Below are positions 22,601 to 31,841 of a stretch of 64,000 nt of DNA, in pieces; the stretch's first letter is position 1, and every line of letters starts with the position of its first letter. The stretch covers positions 29,801,045 through 29,865,044 of the forward strand of contig OW203990.1 of the NCBI GenBank assembly GCA_934047225.1, written 5' to 3'. A program made the position numbers and the translations under genes. This DNA is from Ypsolopha sequella. Lineage: Eukaryota; Arthropoda; Insecta; Lepidoptera; Ypsolophidae. The notes below the pieces were generated by a model. It worked only from the letters and a program-made list of their open reading frames with translations. It had not been told where the DNA came from and did not search any database.

Positions 22601-24879
22601 AATACATAGGCACTTATTATATAAATCATTGTATAACATAATGTGCACGAAGATACATTTTGTCACCTTTCCTAGGAATTTGTATAATATAGGTCCATAT
22701 TGATTTAATTGTGAATTATGGAAGAAGCATTGGTCTGTGTCGTACCATATATAGTTTACACGGGAAGAGTAGGAAAATGAGTCCGAAGGTCCGAAGGTTA
22801 AACCATTACATTACTAGCCCAATGCAAACGATTGCAAGATAGTATACTAAAAATTGTAGCTTGGTATGTAGAGTATTTGGTTAAAGAAATAGTTACACAA
22901 CACAAGTTACTCTGCTACTAACTCCCCTTAATGAAACCTGCCGAAGAGATGCGTATCCCCTATCATTGTTCATCAGTATTCTACACTGTGAGATAGGCAT
23001 GAAGTCAAATACATTCCTTGTATCTTATTGCGTGTCAGAGGCAAATAAATATCACTTCACATTGTTTCACATCACACATCTCTAGCTGTCAAAGCGTTAT
23101 AAGTAATTATAACGATCGTAGTGCAATTCCACGTAACAGAGTAATAAGCGGGTATGATCTGGTTATGTCGGCCCTGCGTGCGCGTGCGTCGATCATTAAA
23201 CTAATGAGATTTATCTGTTCTGTTCCAGGTGGTGACAGCTCTGGTCTGCTCCGCGCTGCTCCTCGCTGCCGACGCCAAGCCTCCCAAGCAGAGGAAGCAT
23301 TACAAACGTGATGGTGAGTGTCTCTAGCTCTAGCTTTATTATTATTAGGTACCTACTTGAATCATGAGACAATGACGTAGAAACCTGCCATGGAAAGCGA
23401 ATAAAGAGCCCGAGTTGTCTGTTTGGTGCCCGAGACTCGCTTTCCTATATATCTTCAACTTTAAAACCAAAACAGTATCTTATCTCAATTAAAGCACCGA
23501 TACCCTTGTTCGCAGCGCCTCTGAGCTCATCCTACCTGCCACCCTCGAGGCCGTCGTCGAGCTATGGAGCCCCCTCGAGGCCCTCCAGTAGCTATGGAGC
23601 GCCCAAACCCTCCTCCAGCTACGGACCTCCACCCAGTAAGCCTTCGAGCAGTTACGGAGCTCCACCCTCATCGAGCTATGGGGCACCAGCTCCCAGACCA
23701 TCCAGCTCTTATGGAGCCCCAGCGCCTCGTCCATCTTCGAGCTACGGTGCCCCAGCCGCTAGGCCTTCTAGCTCATACGGTGCTCCTGCGAGACCACCAG
23801 CGACCAGTTACGGAGTCCCTACTGGTCCTTCGTCGTCATACGGCGCTCCATCCAAGCCCTCCAGCTCTTATGGCGCCCCCGCACCGTCTAGTTCTTATGG
23901 CGCACCTGCTCCTTCAAACTCTTATGGTGCTCCAGCTCCATCCAGTTCATACGGCGCTCCAGCCCCATCTTCGAGCTACGGTGCTCCCGCACCATCATCC
24001 AGCTACGGTGCCCCTGCTTCCGCTCCGTCAAGCTCTTATGGTGCCCCAGCACCATCGTCTAGCTATGGTGCACCAGCTTCGGCTCCATCATCTTCCTACG
24101 GTGCCCCCGCTCCATCGTCTAGTTATGGCGCTCCTGCTGCCGCCCCATCTTCATCCTACGGTGCTCCTTCAGCTCCATCATCCTCGTACGGCGCTCCTTC
24201 AGCTCCATCTTCTTCGTACGGTGCACCATCCTCCGGTCACGGTGGCGGCGGATTTGGCAGCAGCGGATTCGGAGGCGGTAGCTTCGGTGGCAGCGCTCCT
24301 TCGTCAAGCTACGGCGCCCCTTCAGCACCTTCTAGCTCGTATGGAGCTCCCGCCCAGGCCCCATCTAGCTCATACGGTGCCCCTAGTGCTGGTGGATTCT
24401 CATCAAGTGGGTCTGGATTCTCGTCTGGTGGCGGATCTGGCGGCTACTCTTCAGGCGGTCACGGTGGTTCAGGCGGCGGTGGTGGCTACTCTTCTGGTGG
24501 ACACGGAGGCTCAAGCGGCGGCGGTGGCTATTCATCTGGCGGCCATGGTGGGTCAAGCGGCGGCGGTGGCTACTCATCTGGCGGCCATGGTGGGTCAAGC
24601 GGCGGCGGTGGCTATTCATCTGGCGGCCATGGTGGGTCAAGCGGGGGCGGTGGCTACTCATCTGGCGGCCATGGTGGGTCAAGCGGCGGCGGTGGCTACT
24701 CATCTGGCGGCCATGGTGGCTCTAGCGGCGGTGGTGGCTACTCTTCTGGCGGCTCCGGCGGGGGTTACTCGTCTGGTGGATCTGGCGGTCACGGCGGTGG
24801 GTCAGGTGGCTACCCCAGCGGCGGCGTCCCGGAGACCATCAACCAGAGCTACGACTCCAACGGTGGCTACGTCTACTAG
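7621..24879 (+). CDS. secreted SYGAP-repeat, glycine-rich cuticular protein (pro-resilin-like)
   Basis: Coding exons 7621-7641, 23229-23313 and 23516-24879 join in frame to 489 codons plus TAG. Residues 1-23 (MAFLKSL, VVTALVCSALLLAADA) form a clear signal peptide, followed by a basic stretch with a possible KR cleavage site (KHYKR|DAP). About 26 copies of PSSSYGAP-type repeats fill roughly residues 40-300, broken by a Gly-rich spacer (SSGHGGGGFG). Then come about seven GGGGYSSGGHGGSS units and a unique tail ending SYDSNGGYVY. SYGAP repeats are the elastic motif of insect pro-resilins, where tyrosines are cross-linked in extracellular matrix. No Rebers-Riddiford chitin-binding domain is visible, so chitin binding is not supported. 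The protein is expected to be secreted into cuticle. Intron 2 is about 15.6 kb and full of repeats. Confidence 0.88.
8406..8655. repeat. minisatellite: 23-bp unit x 11
   Basis: Unit AAGATAATCAACTAGATCACCT. One site is A or G (CTAAAG or CTAAGG). Read left to right the variants are two G, six A, three G, so the A type forms one internal block. It lies in intron 2 of the cuticle gene. Confidence 0.95.
8700..10970. other. intron 2 DNA: LINE-end fragment and a GC-rich island
   Basis: Mostly AT-rich DNA without recognised coding. About 9195-9240 has repeated GAAATGAAATGAAATAT, like the 3' ends of LINE fragments elsewhere in the window. About 10790-10925 is GC-rich with TGCGTCA, GGTGACGTCGG and TGCGTCAT, perhaps a regulatory segment; this is inference. 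Confidence 0.35.
10973..11180. repeat. 54-bp direct duplication plus degenerate 21-bp x 3 repeat
   Basis: 10973-11026 and 11027-11080 are near-perfect 54-bp tandem copies (start TTTAATGTAATTACAGTGCC). At 11118-11180 a 21-bp unit (TCCTGGCGACTACAGCAAGTG) occurs three times with several differences. Both lie in intron 2 of the cuticle gene. Confidence 0.9.
12232..12453. repeat. minisatellite: 37-bp unit x 6
   Basis: Six essentially identical copies of a 37-bp unit starting AATAACTAACCCTGAATTGA. The array ends 29 bp before a foldback MITE (12482). Confidence 0.97.
12482..12652. mobile_element. foldback MITE, family GTGTCGATTCGG, copy 1
   Basis: A ~170-bp sequence whose two halves are imperfect reverse complements: TGTGTCGATTCGGTGTAAC ... 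TTTGACAGGACTAAACTTA at left and TAAGGTTAGTCCTGTCAAAT ... ACCGAAGCGACACA at right, with a loop of TCTTTTCG/CGAAAAGA sequence. The same structure recurs at 54925-55072 and 58092-58260. It carries no coding capacity. Confidence 0.88.
13515..13664. repeat. minisatellite: 30-bp unit x 5
   Basis: Five perfect copies of GACGGTACCCTTCCTCGTAT + CTACAATAAT. Several frames stay open because 30 is a multiple of three; no protein is inferred. Confidence 0.97.
14285..14513. mobile_element. MITE with ~30-bp terminal inverted repeats
   Basis: The left end AAGTGCGCGCCAGATAAGTC and the right end in reverse complement are identical over this 20-bp core, and GCGCG follows nearby in both. The interior is AT-rich and noncoding. 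TA lies next to both ends, consistent with a Tc1/mariner-type target, but not proved. Confidence 0.75.
15190..15320. repeat. dispersed lepidopteran-type repeat fragment
   Basis: A (CATA)n lead-in is followed by ACGCCTGTCTCCCAGGAAGG and TAGGCAGAAACTACAGATTT, a pattern I recognise as common and dispersed in Lepidoptera (LINE 3' end or derived SINE). Its family is not certain. Confidence 0.5.
15333..15455. repeat. imperfect inverted repeat (~35-bp arms)
   Basis: The left arm CTCGATATATTTCGGCCCGC ... GTTGTCAT pairs with the right arm ATGACGACCCCATACCGAGA ... AAATATCAAG across a ~50-bp loop. It is probably a small foldback element or a fragment of one. Confidence 0.65.
16161..16244. repeat. minisatellite: 14-bp unit x 6
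   Basis: Six perfect copies of TAGGTATACCGAGT in intron 2 of the cuticle gene. Confidence 0.97.
16873..16904. repeat. (ACATTA)n hexanucleotide repeat
   Basis: About five copies of ACATTA directly after a TGACGTCA palindrome. Confidence 0.95.
16905..19114. other. intron 2 DNA with one perfect short hairpin
   Basis: No gene or full element recognised. A perfect CRE-type TGACGTCA palindrome lies at about 17272-17279. TTGTCAGCAATGTG at 17853-17866 is followed by ten bases and its exact reverse complement ending at 17890. The rest is AT-rich sequence without clear structure. Confidence 0.4.
19115..19516 (+). repeat. ~400-bp interspersed repeat, copy 2 (inverted relative to 7169-7574)
   Basis: Starts AATAGTAGTTTATGCTACTA and ends near GCATTGAAAAAAATATT; its reverse complement aligns with copy 1 throughout. 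It includes CGAGCGTAGCGAGTG. It lies in intron 2, downstream of the ATG exon. Confidence 0.85.
19517..19745. repeat. dispersed repeat fragment next to copy 2
   Basis: Ends with GTTTCACGGAACCCGAGG and CGCGAGTCTGACTCGCAC, sequences typical of an abundant dispersed lepidopteran repeat. No coding content is seen. Confidence 0.4.
19961..20351. mobile_element. MITE with ~100-bp terminal inverted repeats
   Basis: The left arm (TAAGGTCGTTGCGTCAGTTT, then TTCGTTCCCAACGCACAAC) matches the reverse complement of the right arm (TTAAGGTAATTGCATCAG, then TTCGTTCCCAAACGCACAAC) and the similarity continues into AT-rich sequence. About 390 bp in all, noncoding. Confidence 0.82.
20352..23228. other. intron 2 DNA, no gene recognised
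   Basis: About 2.9 kb of mainly AT-rich sequence before the 23229 exon. It includes a short direct duplication around 21880-21940 (CTGAACGTTTGTG twice). Open stretches are short and show no domain. Confidence 0.4.
23229..23313 (+). CDS. cuticle-protein gene, exon 3 (rest of signal peptide)
   Basis: Acceptor TGTTCCAG precedes 23229 and donor GATG|GTGAGTG follows 23313. It codes VVTALVCSALLLAADA, the hydrophobic part of the signal peptide, then KPPKQRKHYKRD. It starts in phase 0 and ends one base into the next codon. Confidence 0.9.
23516..24879 (+). CDS. cuticle-protein gene, exon 4 (SYGAP and GGHGG repeats, stop)
   Basis: Acceptor TTGTTCGCAG precedes 23516; the first two bases complete an Ala codon. 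The SYGAP part uses varied synonymous codons, so these repeats are old. The GGGGYSSGGHGGSS part (about 24478-24760) consists of 42-bp units nearly identical in DNA, so it expanded more recently. The stop TAG is at 24877-24879. Confidence 0.93.
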
Positions 24880-25180
24880 ACTCAGACTCAAGCTCCCTGA
24901 GGTTTCTTCCCTGAGTGTATTTGTCCATCAGTCAGTTCGCGACAAGAGAGAGTGTGCAATATTGGATTGGACAATGTCTTCGCGATGGGTTCTCTAGTAA
25001 TGGCTCCTTGGTTAGTCTCTCTATTTATTTAGTATTATCTATGTGCTCACTTGACTCTACTCCTACTTAGACATCGAAGTGATTGTCGAATGGAAAGTAT
25101 TAATTATTTAATGTTAGTGAAAAACTGTACAAAAATATAGTTATTAAGGACAAAAGAAATACTTTTTATAAATAAAAACC
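24880..25180 (+). terminator. 3' UTR and polyadenylation signal of the cuticle-protein gene
   Basis: An AATAAA hexamer at 25171-25176 lies about 290 bp after the stop, followed by T-rich sequence. It is the first clear signal downstream. Confidence 0.6.
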
Positions 25181-26696
25181 TTTTGTAAATAATTTTATTT
25201 ATAGTTGTATTATTTTATTTCCCTCTCATGTGTACTTCATATAACAATATGCGATTTGCAAAATTTGCAAAGAGAAGAGAGTCATATTTTTTATTTTAGG
25301 ATTTCTCATTTTAGGGTATATTCGATTAAAATATCATGACCCGTGCATTTTTTTTAACTTGCTAATAAAGAATTATTATTTTTTTTACCTGTCCCTTGTA
25401 CGTACAATCTGTTATCTGTAAATACACTTCATTGAAAAATATGAATCATCCTTCCTTATTTACCAAAAGCTCCATATCGTTTACTAAGCTTCAGCTAAAT
25501 TGTATTGGTACCTTGTGATGTAGTGATATTTAAGGCTAGCTCCCGGACCGCTATGTCATAATAATTGTAATCTCGCCCTTTACTCTGTAGTGTGGGGTAC
25601 TGAATTTAAAATTGTAAGGAAATGTATTTAAGCAAACCACCAAAATACACACTGAACATTTATTTATCTATTTGAATTATTAAAACACGAAGATGCAGGG
25701 AGAGGGGGATTCTTTCTTTGTCAATGTATGTCGTATACCTAACTGCAGGATCGAAGCCGTTCAAGAGGTTTTCTCGTGCAATTACTAAACTGCCCCAGAA
25801 ACGTCTCTCCGCAGAGTCTGAGAGCAAGAACTTAGACGACCTGGAGAGTACTTGCATTATATTTGAAATAATCTGTAATTTAGCTTCTCTATGAATTTAC
25901 AAACTTAATATGCGACACTAAAATAAATATAAAAGCTGACCTTGGTTGATGCTATCCAGCGTGTTACTATCCAGGGAAATGTGACACATATATCACTTAC
26001 TTGTAAACAAATAGATTGCGACACTTAATCCTAACTATCTGATTAGTAATTATAAACTGTTTAACTTTTAACTGAAATGGATCATTGTTATTCGAAAATA
26101 AAGTAATAAAAAAATAATAATTGTACACAGAAAATAAACATTTACAAACACAATATAAATAAATTAACATGTACAAAGGTAAAATTATCTCTTTACAAAA
26201 CTATTTTACAATATTACAAAAGTAGACATACATACGTGTACATAGATTAAAGAATAAATAATAATAATACTCTATTTAAATATAATAAAGTAATATTAAT
26301 GTAAAATTAACTTACTGTATAATATACCTATATATATATATAAATAAATACCTAGGAAATAAAATGAATTAATACAAATTTTACCCAAAATTCAATAACG
26401 TTCAAAAGAAACTCATGAAAGTAACAAAAGGTGCTTGCTCCTTCAGCAGTCTTTTGAAAATATTTAGCGATGGACAATCCCGAACATTCGGGAAGTGAAT
26501 TCCACAAAATTAGTAAGAATACGTGAAAAATTTTTCTGTTTCAAGTTATTCAATATGAGCTACTGATTATGTGCTTTCATATAAGTCATATCAGTCCACT
26601 CACACCCGGTATATAAACAATATTAGTCCATTCACACCGGTATATAAACAATATCATGTAGTGTGCGTAGAGCACACCAATGAGTGTACTAATACT
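25181..26696. other. intergenic DNA between the converging genes
   Basis: AT-rich, with no recognised gene. About 26585-26658 has two near-identical ~34-bp copies (CACACCGGTATATAAACAAT core). Confidence 0.4.
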
Positions 26697-26861
26697 AAAG
26701 CCGATTTTGAAGGCTTTAATTTTAGTTTTATTGCTGTCAAAACTTAATTTTCTTGATTACAAAATAGTCTTTCAATGTTAGGAACAGAAGCTAAATTACT
26801 TTGGAAAAATTTTAGTTTTGACAGCACTAAAACTAAAATTAAAGCCTTCAGAATTGGCTAC
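26697..26861. mobile_element. foldback MITE with ~55-bp arms
   Basis: The left arm AAGCCGATTTTGAAGGC, then TTTAATTTTAGTTTTA and GCTGTCAAAACT, is the near-perfect reverse complement of the right arm ending in GCCTTCAGAATTGGCT. About 165 bp, noncoding. Confidence 0.85.
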
Positions 26862-26900
26862 ATTGTATGCGTTAGCCATGTAAGGATAGTGTAAGATCAT

Positions 26901-27171
26901 ATACAACGTGTAACAGAAAGGTGTAACCATATTTGAAGAGCTTATTCAGTCAATGGTATAGAACAACTTTTACTATGGAGCCAACCTTAAAATCTCAAAA
27001 AAAAATCTGCCCTTGCATACATTTCGACCGAGCGGCATTGCATTTTTCTATGAAACAGTCGATTTTTTTTTTTTTCGATGTACAGGTTAACTTCCATAGT
27101 AAAAGTTGCTCTATACCATTGACTGAATAAGCTCTTCAAATATGGTTACACCTTTCTGTTACACGTTGTAT
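26901..27171. mobile_element. MITE with ~75-bp near-perfect inverted repeats
   Basis: The ends ATACAACGTGTAACAGAAAG and CTTTCTGTTACACGTTGTAT are exact reverse complements, and pairing continues for about 75 bp with one or two mismatches. TA at both ends fits a TA target. The internal ACAACTTTTACTATGGAGCC also occurs in the MITE at 28679-28935. Confidence 0.9.
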
Positions 27172-27774
27172 AGGAACGATCAGTGTAGATCAGATGGGCA
27201 TTCTATTTCGAACAATATACGTAAATTACTGAATTACTTTTGTCTTTCAATTCAATCAGTACATTCACACCCGGTAGGTATGTAAGCAGGAACACAAATA
27301 AAATAATATAATCAACATTCTATATGTTATATTTCTGTAGATTGCAGACTCGTAGCCGCCATTTTTCACAACATTACACATTTTTTTCACATTTTCCAGT
27401 GTTCAACAAGAACTAAGAATAAGTCAATAGTATATCTACTAGCTAACAGTGGATCACTTGCTTTCTTACATATGTGCACATTTCTTCAAGAATCATGAAT
27501 ATTAAATTTTGAAGAGCGTGGAGCAAAATAATCAATTTCATTTAGTCCAAATAAAATTTGTTTTTTTTATTTTTTTTTCTCGTAAATTTTTCATCTTCCT
27601 AAAGTTTAGAACCTAAACGAACCTTAATCTCGGAAAATATAAATCGAGTATACATTTCCAAAATAATACGAACCATAATAATAAAAACGCATAAACTCAC
27701 TTTAAAGTCTGTGTATTTAAGGCACAGATCGAGTTTTCGCGCAAATTATGACAGATCATCGTCATCAAGACCTG

Positions 27775-27940
27775 CTGGAAGACCAGCGTCAGAATTACTA
27801 GTGGCCGCCTGCGTCTTCGCAGCTCATTGCTCCCTGAGTGCTTTCGGGAACCGCAAGCAAGGAAGAAGGAAGTGGACGGCAATCTCGAACAGGTCGTAGA
27901 TAAAGATTCTGCGGAAACGGAAACATACCATACAATGTTT
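27775..27940 (+). pseudogene. possible orphan exon of a secreted/cuticular protein
   Basis: After an acceptor-like CCAGCGTCAG, one frame reads LLVAACVFAAHCSLSAFGN, which looks like a signal-peptide exon. A single frame change near 27855 would continue into RKKEVDGNLEQVVDKDSAE, an acidic run with plausible codon use. No first exon, donor or downstream exon is seen, and the frame is broken. It could be a decayed duplicate of a cuticular-protein exon, or chance. Identity is uncertain. Confidence 0.25.
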
Positions 27941-28333
27941 TATGTTCCTGTCTCGTCAATTAAACATTGGGGTTTAACATACTTATAAAGTTCTTAAATT
28001 CCACCAACACATTCTTCTCTATCACAACATACAATGTGGGCTCTTTAAGGTCTTTTAGCGTGTGCTGATGATAATGAGTCATCGAAAGCTGGTCCTGTGC
28101 TTCAAATACACAGTTCACAAAGTGAGTTTATCTGTATTTAACATTTCTGATGTCAGCTCCATTACGAGTATAATACGAACAGTGAATCTCAAGTAATGTG
28201 ACAATGATAATTGACAAGTAATGCGCACACACATACAAAATCAGCAATCGAAGAACAACAACGATGCCTAATACTACTTACTCTTACAAAATATTGATAA
28301 ATCTGGAGTCTCTCTAGATCTCTAGATATTATT

Positions 28334-28557
28334 AGTCACAAGACATGATATGTATCGTTTACTATAGTTACAAGACATGATATGTATCGTTTACTATAGT
28401 TACAAGACATGATATGTATCGTTTACTATAGTTACAAGACATGATATGTATCGTTTACTATAGTTACAAGACATGATATGTATCGTTTACTATAGTTACA
28501 AGATATGATATGTATCGTTTACTATAGTTACAAGATATGATATGTATCGTTTACTTT
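28334..28557. repeat. minisatellite: 32-bp unit x 7
   Basis: Unit AGTTACAAGACATGATATGT + ATCGTTTACTAT. The first five copies have AAGACATG and the last two AAGATATG. It lies between the converging genes. Confidence 0.96.
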
Positions 28558-28678
28558 AGTCTTATCGAAGTATACGTACCTAAGCAGTATGTATACTATA
28601 CATGGGTTGGGTATATTAAATTAAACAGGATGACGTTGATTTACTACCAAATTAATACTGAAACTCAGTGAACCGATA

Positions 28679-28935
28679 TACAGGGTGTTAAGATGAAGTT
28701 ACGGAAGCCGGAAACAGGCGATAGTACTCGGCCATAAGAACAACTTTTACTATGGAGCCACCCCAGAATCGCAAAAAAAACAGCCGTTTTATAGAACAGT
28801 TACTTCTACCCGACCAAAATGCATGAAACAACGGATCTTATTTTCTCGATTTCTCTCTTTTTTTTTTTACTTTTCAGCTGGACGAGTACTATTGCCAATT
28901 TTCGGCTCCCGCAACTTCAACTTAACACTCTGTAT
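28679..28935. mobile_element. MITE with ACAGGGTGTTAAG ends
   Basis: The left end TATACAGGGTGTTAAGATGA and the right end in reverse complement (TATACAGAGTGTTAAGTTGA) pair over about 55 bp. The interior carries ACAACTTTTACTATGGAGCC, shared with the MITE at 26901-27171. TA-flanked, noncoding. Confidence 0.85.
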
Positions 28936-28939
28936 ATAT

Positions 28940-30055
28940 AAAATTTATAATTAAATAAAATAAACTATATAAATATTACTACGTGTATATAAATGATCCA
29001 TTCAAGCTCAACCATGAGTCGCTGAGTGAGGGAAGCTAAATTAGCATTTGGCAAATTAATAAAAGTCATGTCATGGATGTTATTTCTGATAATTTACCAA
29101 ATTTCCAGTATGAATCTAGCAGTTTACCAAGTCTCCAGTATGAATGTAGCAGATTAAAACAAAATCTGATAACTGAGGCTCTGTCATCAATAAGAAACAA
29201 CACCAAATATCTATTTTATAAAATTACTGTATTGTTTTGTGAATATCATGAAAGCGAAAATTGTTTTATCTCAAAAGTCGCCAAAAGAGCCACTGCGCCT
29301 TATTTTAATGATCACCTTACTGAGTCTTCAGTATAATTTTAGCTGTATATATGATAAATCAAAGTCACCCTATATAGTGGCTACCTTCTTAAGGCAGGTG
29401 GACATAATTACCTCACACAATATACATAAAATACCAACACAAATATCATACTTTCGATGAGAACCAGCAGTTATTTGTTACTTATTAACATTAAAGTTGT
29501 GATAATTATCTTTCTGTTTTTATATATTCATTTTCAGATATTCATAAATATAGCAAAATACACTAACGACATATTTATGTACATAAAGTAGTTAATGGAC
29601 CGACGATAGTGTTTTAAATGATATTATATTAATGACAATCCTTAATTTTACTTCATGTAAATGTGTAGAGATAATTTCTTCAAATATATATTTATATATG
29701 TTTTTATATAAGATTCTGTCACAAAGCTTTATTTCGTATATATAATCAATATGTAGATATAATTGAAACTCGCCTTGTCGAAGATATTGAATAATATTTA
29801 TAACTGTCTTCAACATTTATGGTTTAATTTTAATGACTGCATGTGAATTGTTTTACCGATACAATGTAGTCCTTCTCGAGCAGAGTGTAGTTCTGTTCGT
29901 CTGTAGTTTATGAAACTAAACAGTCCCTGGTAAACCGGTTCTAAATATTGTTTAATATGTCACAATTCAATAACTCAAGTACAACATTCGTTTGGCGCTG
30001 AGTTGGTAGCTCGAAGTAAATTATGTTAGAGCAGGATCCAAGTGAACCTGAGGCT
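28940..30055. other. intergenic DNA, no feature recognised
   Basis: About 1.1 kb of AT-rich sequence. A short imperfect duplication (CCAGTATGAATSTAGCAG) is at about 29105-29150. No supported gene. Confidence 0.4.
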
Positions 30056-30254
30056 ATTTCCGTGGGACTCAGCCCGATCATACCGACTACTGGTATGTCC
30101 TTGCTCGGGTTGTTCTTCTGAACCTGGCCGCCATCTTTATTGCGTCATAACTATCCCCTCCACACTTTAAGAAAGTGACTACAACACTTATGGTGTTCAG
30201 CCTGAACAAGTACATACCAGTAGTCGGTATGATCGAGCTGAGTCCCACGGAAAT
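30056..30254. mobile_element. foldback MITE with ~60-bp arms
   Basis: The left arm ATTTCCGTGGGACTCAGC, then CCGATCATACCGACTACTGG, is matched by the reverse complement of the right arm ending GAGTCCCACGGAAAT. The arms differ at only a few sites. Confidence 0.88.
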
Positions 30255-30688
30255 CGTTACCTATTTGAAGGCTTTTCAGAATTTGATCTTAATCTACGTA
30301 GATAAAATTGAATATCAACACTTTAATATGTTATTATTAAAACCTGTCTTATTAAATCTACCGAATATTTCTATCCAGCGAAAAATATGAGGTAAGTAAT
30401 TCAAAAATATAATAAAAATCAATATCTCCTTGCTCCACACAAAGAGAATCGGATTAACTCTTATACAAAACTACGAACGCCAAATCACAAACAAGCTTTG
30501 CTTATAAAATAATTAAAGCTACTAAATTGTACTTTTCTACTAAATTATTTCACTTGTACCAAATAATTTTATACTCAATGATAAAAAAAACTGAAAGATT
30601 GACTACATTTCATGCTTTTGAAGCGATTTTTTTAATAGATATCTTCTTAAAATTCAATAACGACAATGGATCAAAAGGATATTGGTCT

Positions 30689-30760
30689 GTACCGTGTCGT
30701 GTCGTGGTATATGTACCGTGTCGTGTCGTGGTATATGTACCGTGTCGTGTCGACGACACG
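30689..30760. repeat. 24-bp unit x ~2.7
   Basis: Unit GTACCGTGTCGTGTCGTGGT + ATAT. The third copy is cut short and runs into a partial palindrome (GTGTCGACGACAC). Confidence 0.9.
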
Positions 30761-31194
30761 ACGTGGTGTCTGTACTGTGGTCTGTGACTGTGTTCTCAAT
30801 ATTTTCTAAGAAGCATCATGTAACATATAATTATGTGCTTCTTTTCTCTACTTTAATTGACTTAAATAAGGAATCTTTTTTACATAAATATTTATAATCT
30901 GCTAACAAAGACCCTTCTCACATTTTAACGGCTCGGCTCTTATATTGCCAAATATCTATCTACAAAATCGCTCGCGTCAATTCGTTATGCCCGTCATGCC
31001 ATACAGACAGATTCGCCGATTTTAAGAGTTTTGTCGTTAAAATGCAAAAAATGCCAATGGCTTTTTAAAAGCCGTGACTAGTTTTTTTCACAATTTGATA
31101 TGTATGAGTTGCGATACAATATATTTCACGTTTACGCTCATATTTATAGTGTTTACATTTATATGTAATGTACATTACAAATATACATTCAACA

Positions 31195-31200
31195 TTTATT
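31195..31200 (-). terminator. candidate polyadenylation signal of the choline-transporter gene
   Basis: TTTATT on the plus strand gives AATAAA about 325 bp after the transporter stop codon on the minus strand. It is a candidate only; other AT-rich hexamers are nearby. Confidence 0.3.
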
Positions 31201-31416
31201 TAGATCTCTATTGCTTAATGCTCTTCATTTTATTACTACTGATATGTCTTGCGCACTATGTTACCTTGTGCTTCCTTAACTGACTAGAACATACGTATTT
31301 CGTTCAACATTTCACTCTGAAACATACAAAAGTGAGTGAGTGAATGAACGACAATGCGGAAGATGTACAAGTTGAGCGCAGCAACTACAACATAAATCAT
31401 TCGTTCGATGTAACAG

Positions 31417-31482
31417 AGAGAACTGACTCCGGCCCTAGCTATTCAATGTATAGAGAACTGACTCCGGCCCTAGCTATTCAAA
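31417..31482. repeat. 35-bp unit x 2
   Basis: Two copies of AGAGAACTGACTCCGGCCCT + AGCTATTCAA in the probable 3' UTR of the choline transporter. Confidence 0.9.
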
Positions 31483-31522
31483 AGTCTACGTCGAAAGTCT
31501 AATAGTAGTAGTAGGTGTCGTC

Positions 31523-31841
31523 TCAGAAGGCGGTCTGCTTGCCGAGGGGCTGCACGGGGGGAGGGGCGCTGCTGCTGCCGAAGAGGGGGGTGGGTCCGTC
31601 ATTAGGGTCGTCGAGGTCGTCGTCGTCGGGCTCCAGGGCCGGGTTAATGCGCCCTGCCGTCTCGTCGGGCCCCACCAGGGTCTGCGCGGCGCCGTAGAGC
31701 CGCCCCGGCACCCCGCCCAGCACCGACATCTGCTCGCCCGCCTCCGAGGGCTCGTCCACTCGGCCCATGTCCTCCGGGATGTTCACAACGCAGTTGAAGT
31801 AGTCCGACTCGGGACTCAGGTACCCGTTGTTGAATAGGAAC
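31523..31841 (-). CDS. ChT: choline transporter, last coding exon
   Basis: Acceptor GCGCAG precedes; the first base completes a Val codon. It codes [20 protein letters not shown], the end of the membrane domain, then a cytoplasmic tail rich in Gly, Pro and Asp ([19 protein letters not shown]) ending GKQTAF. The acceptor lacks an obvious pyrimidine tract in its own 40 bp. Confidence 0.9.

Noticed and set aside
24383..24703. Minus-strand open frame of basic repeats (MSSHRRRLTHHG)
   Set aside because: Antisense shadow of the GGHGG coding repeat.
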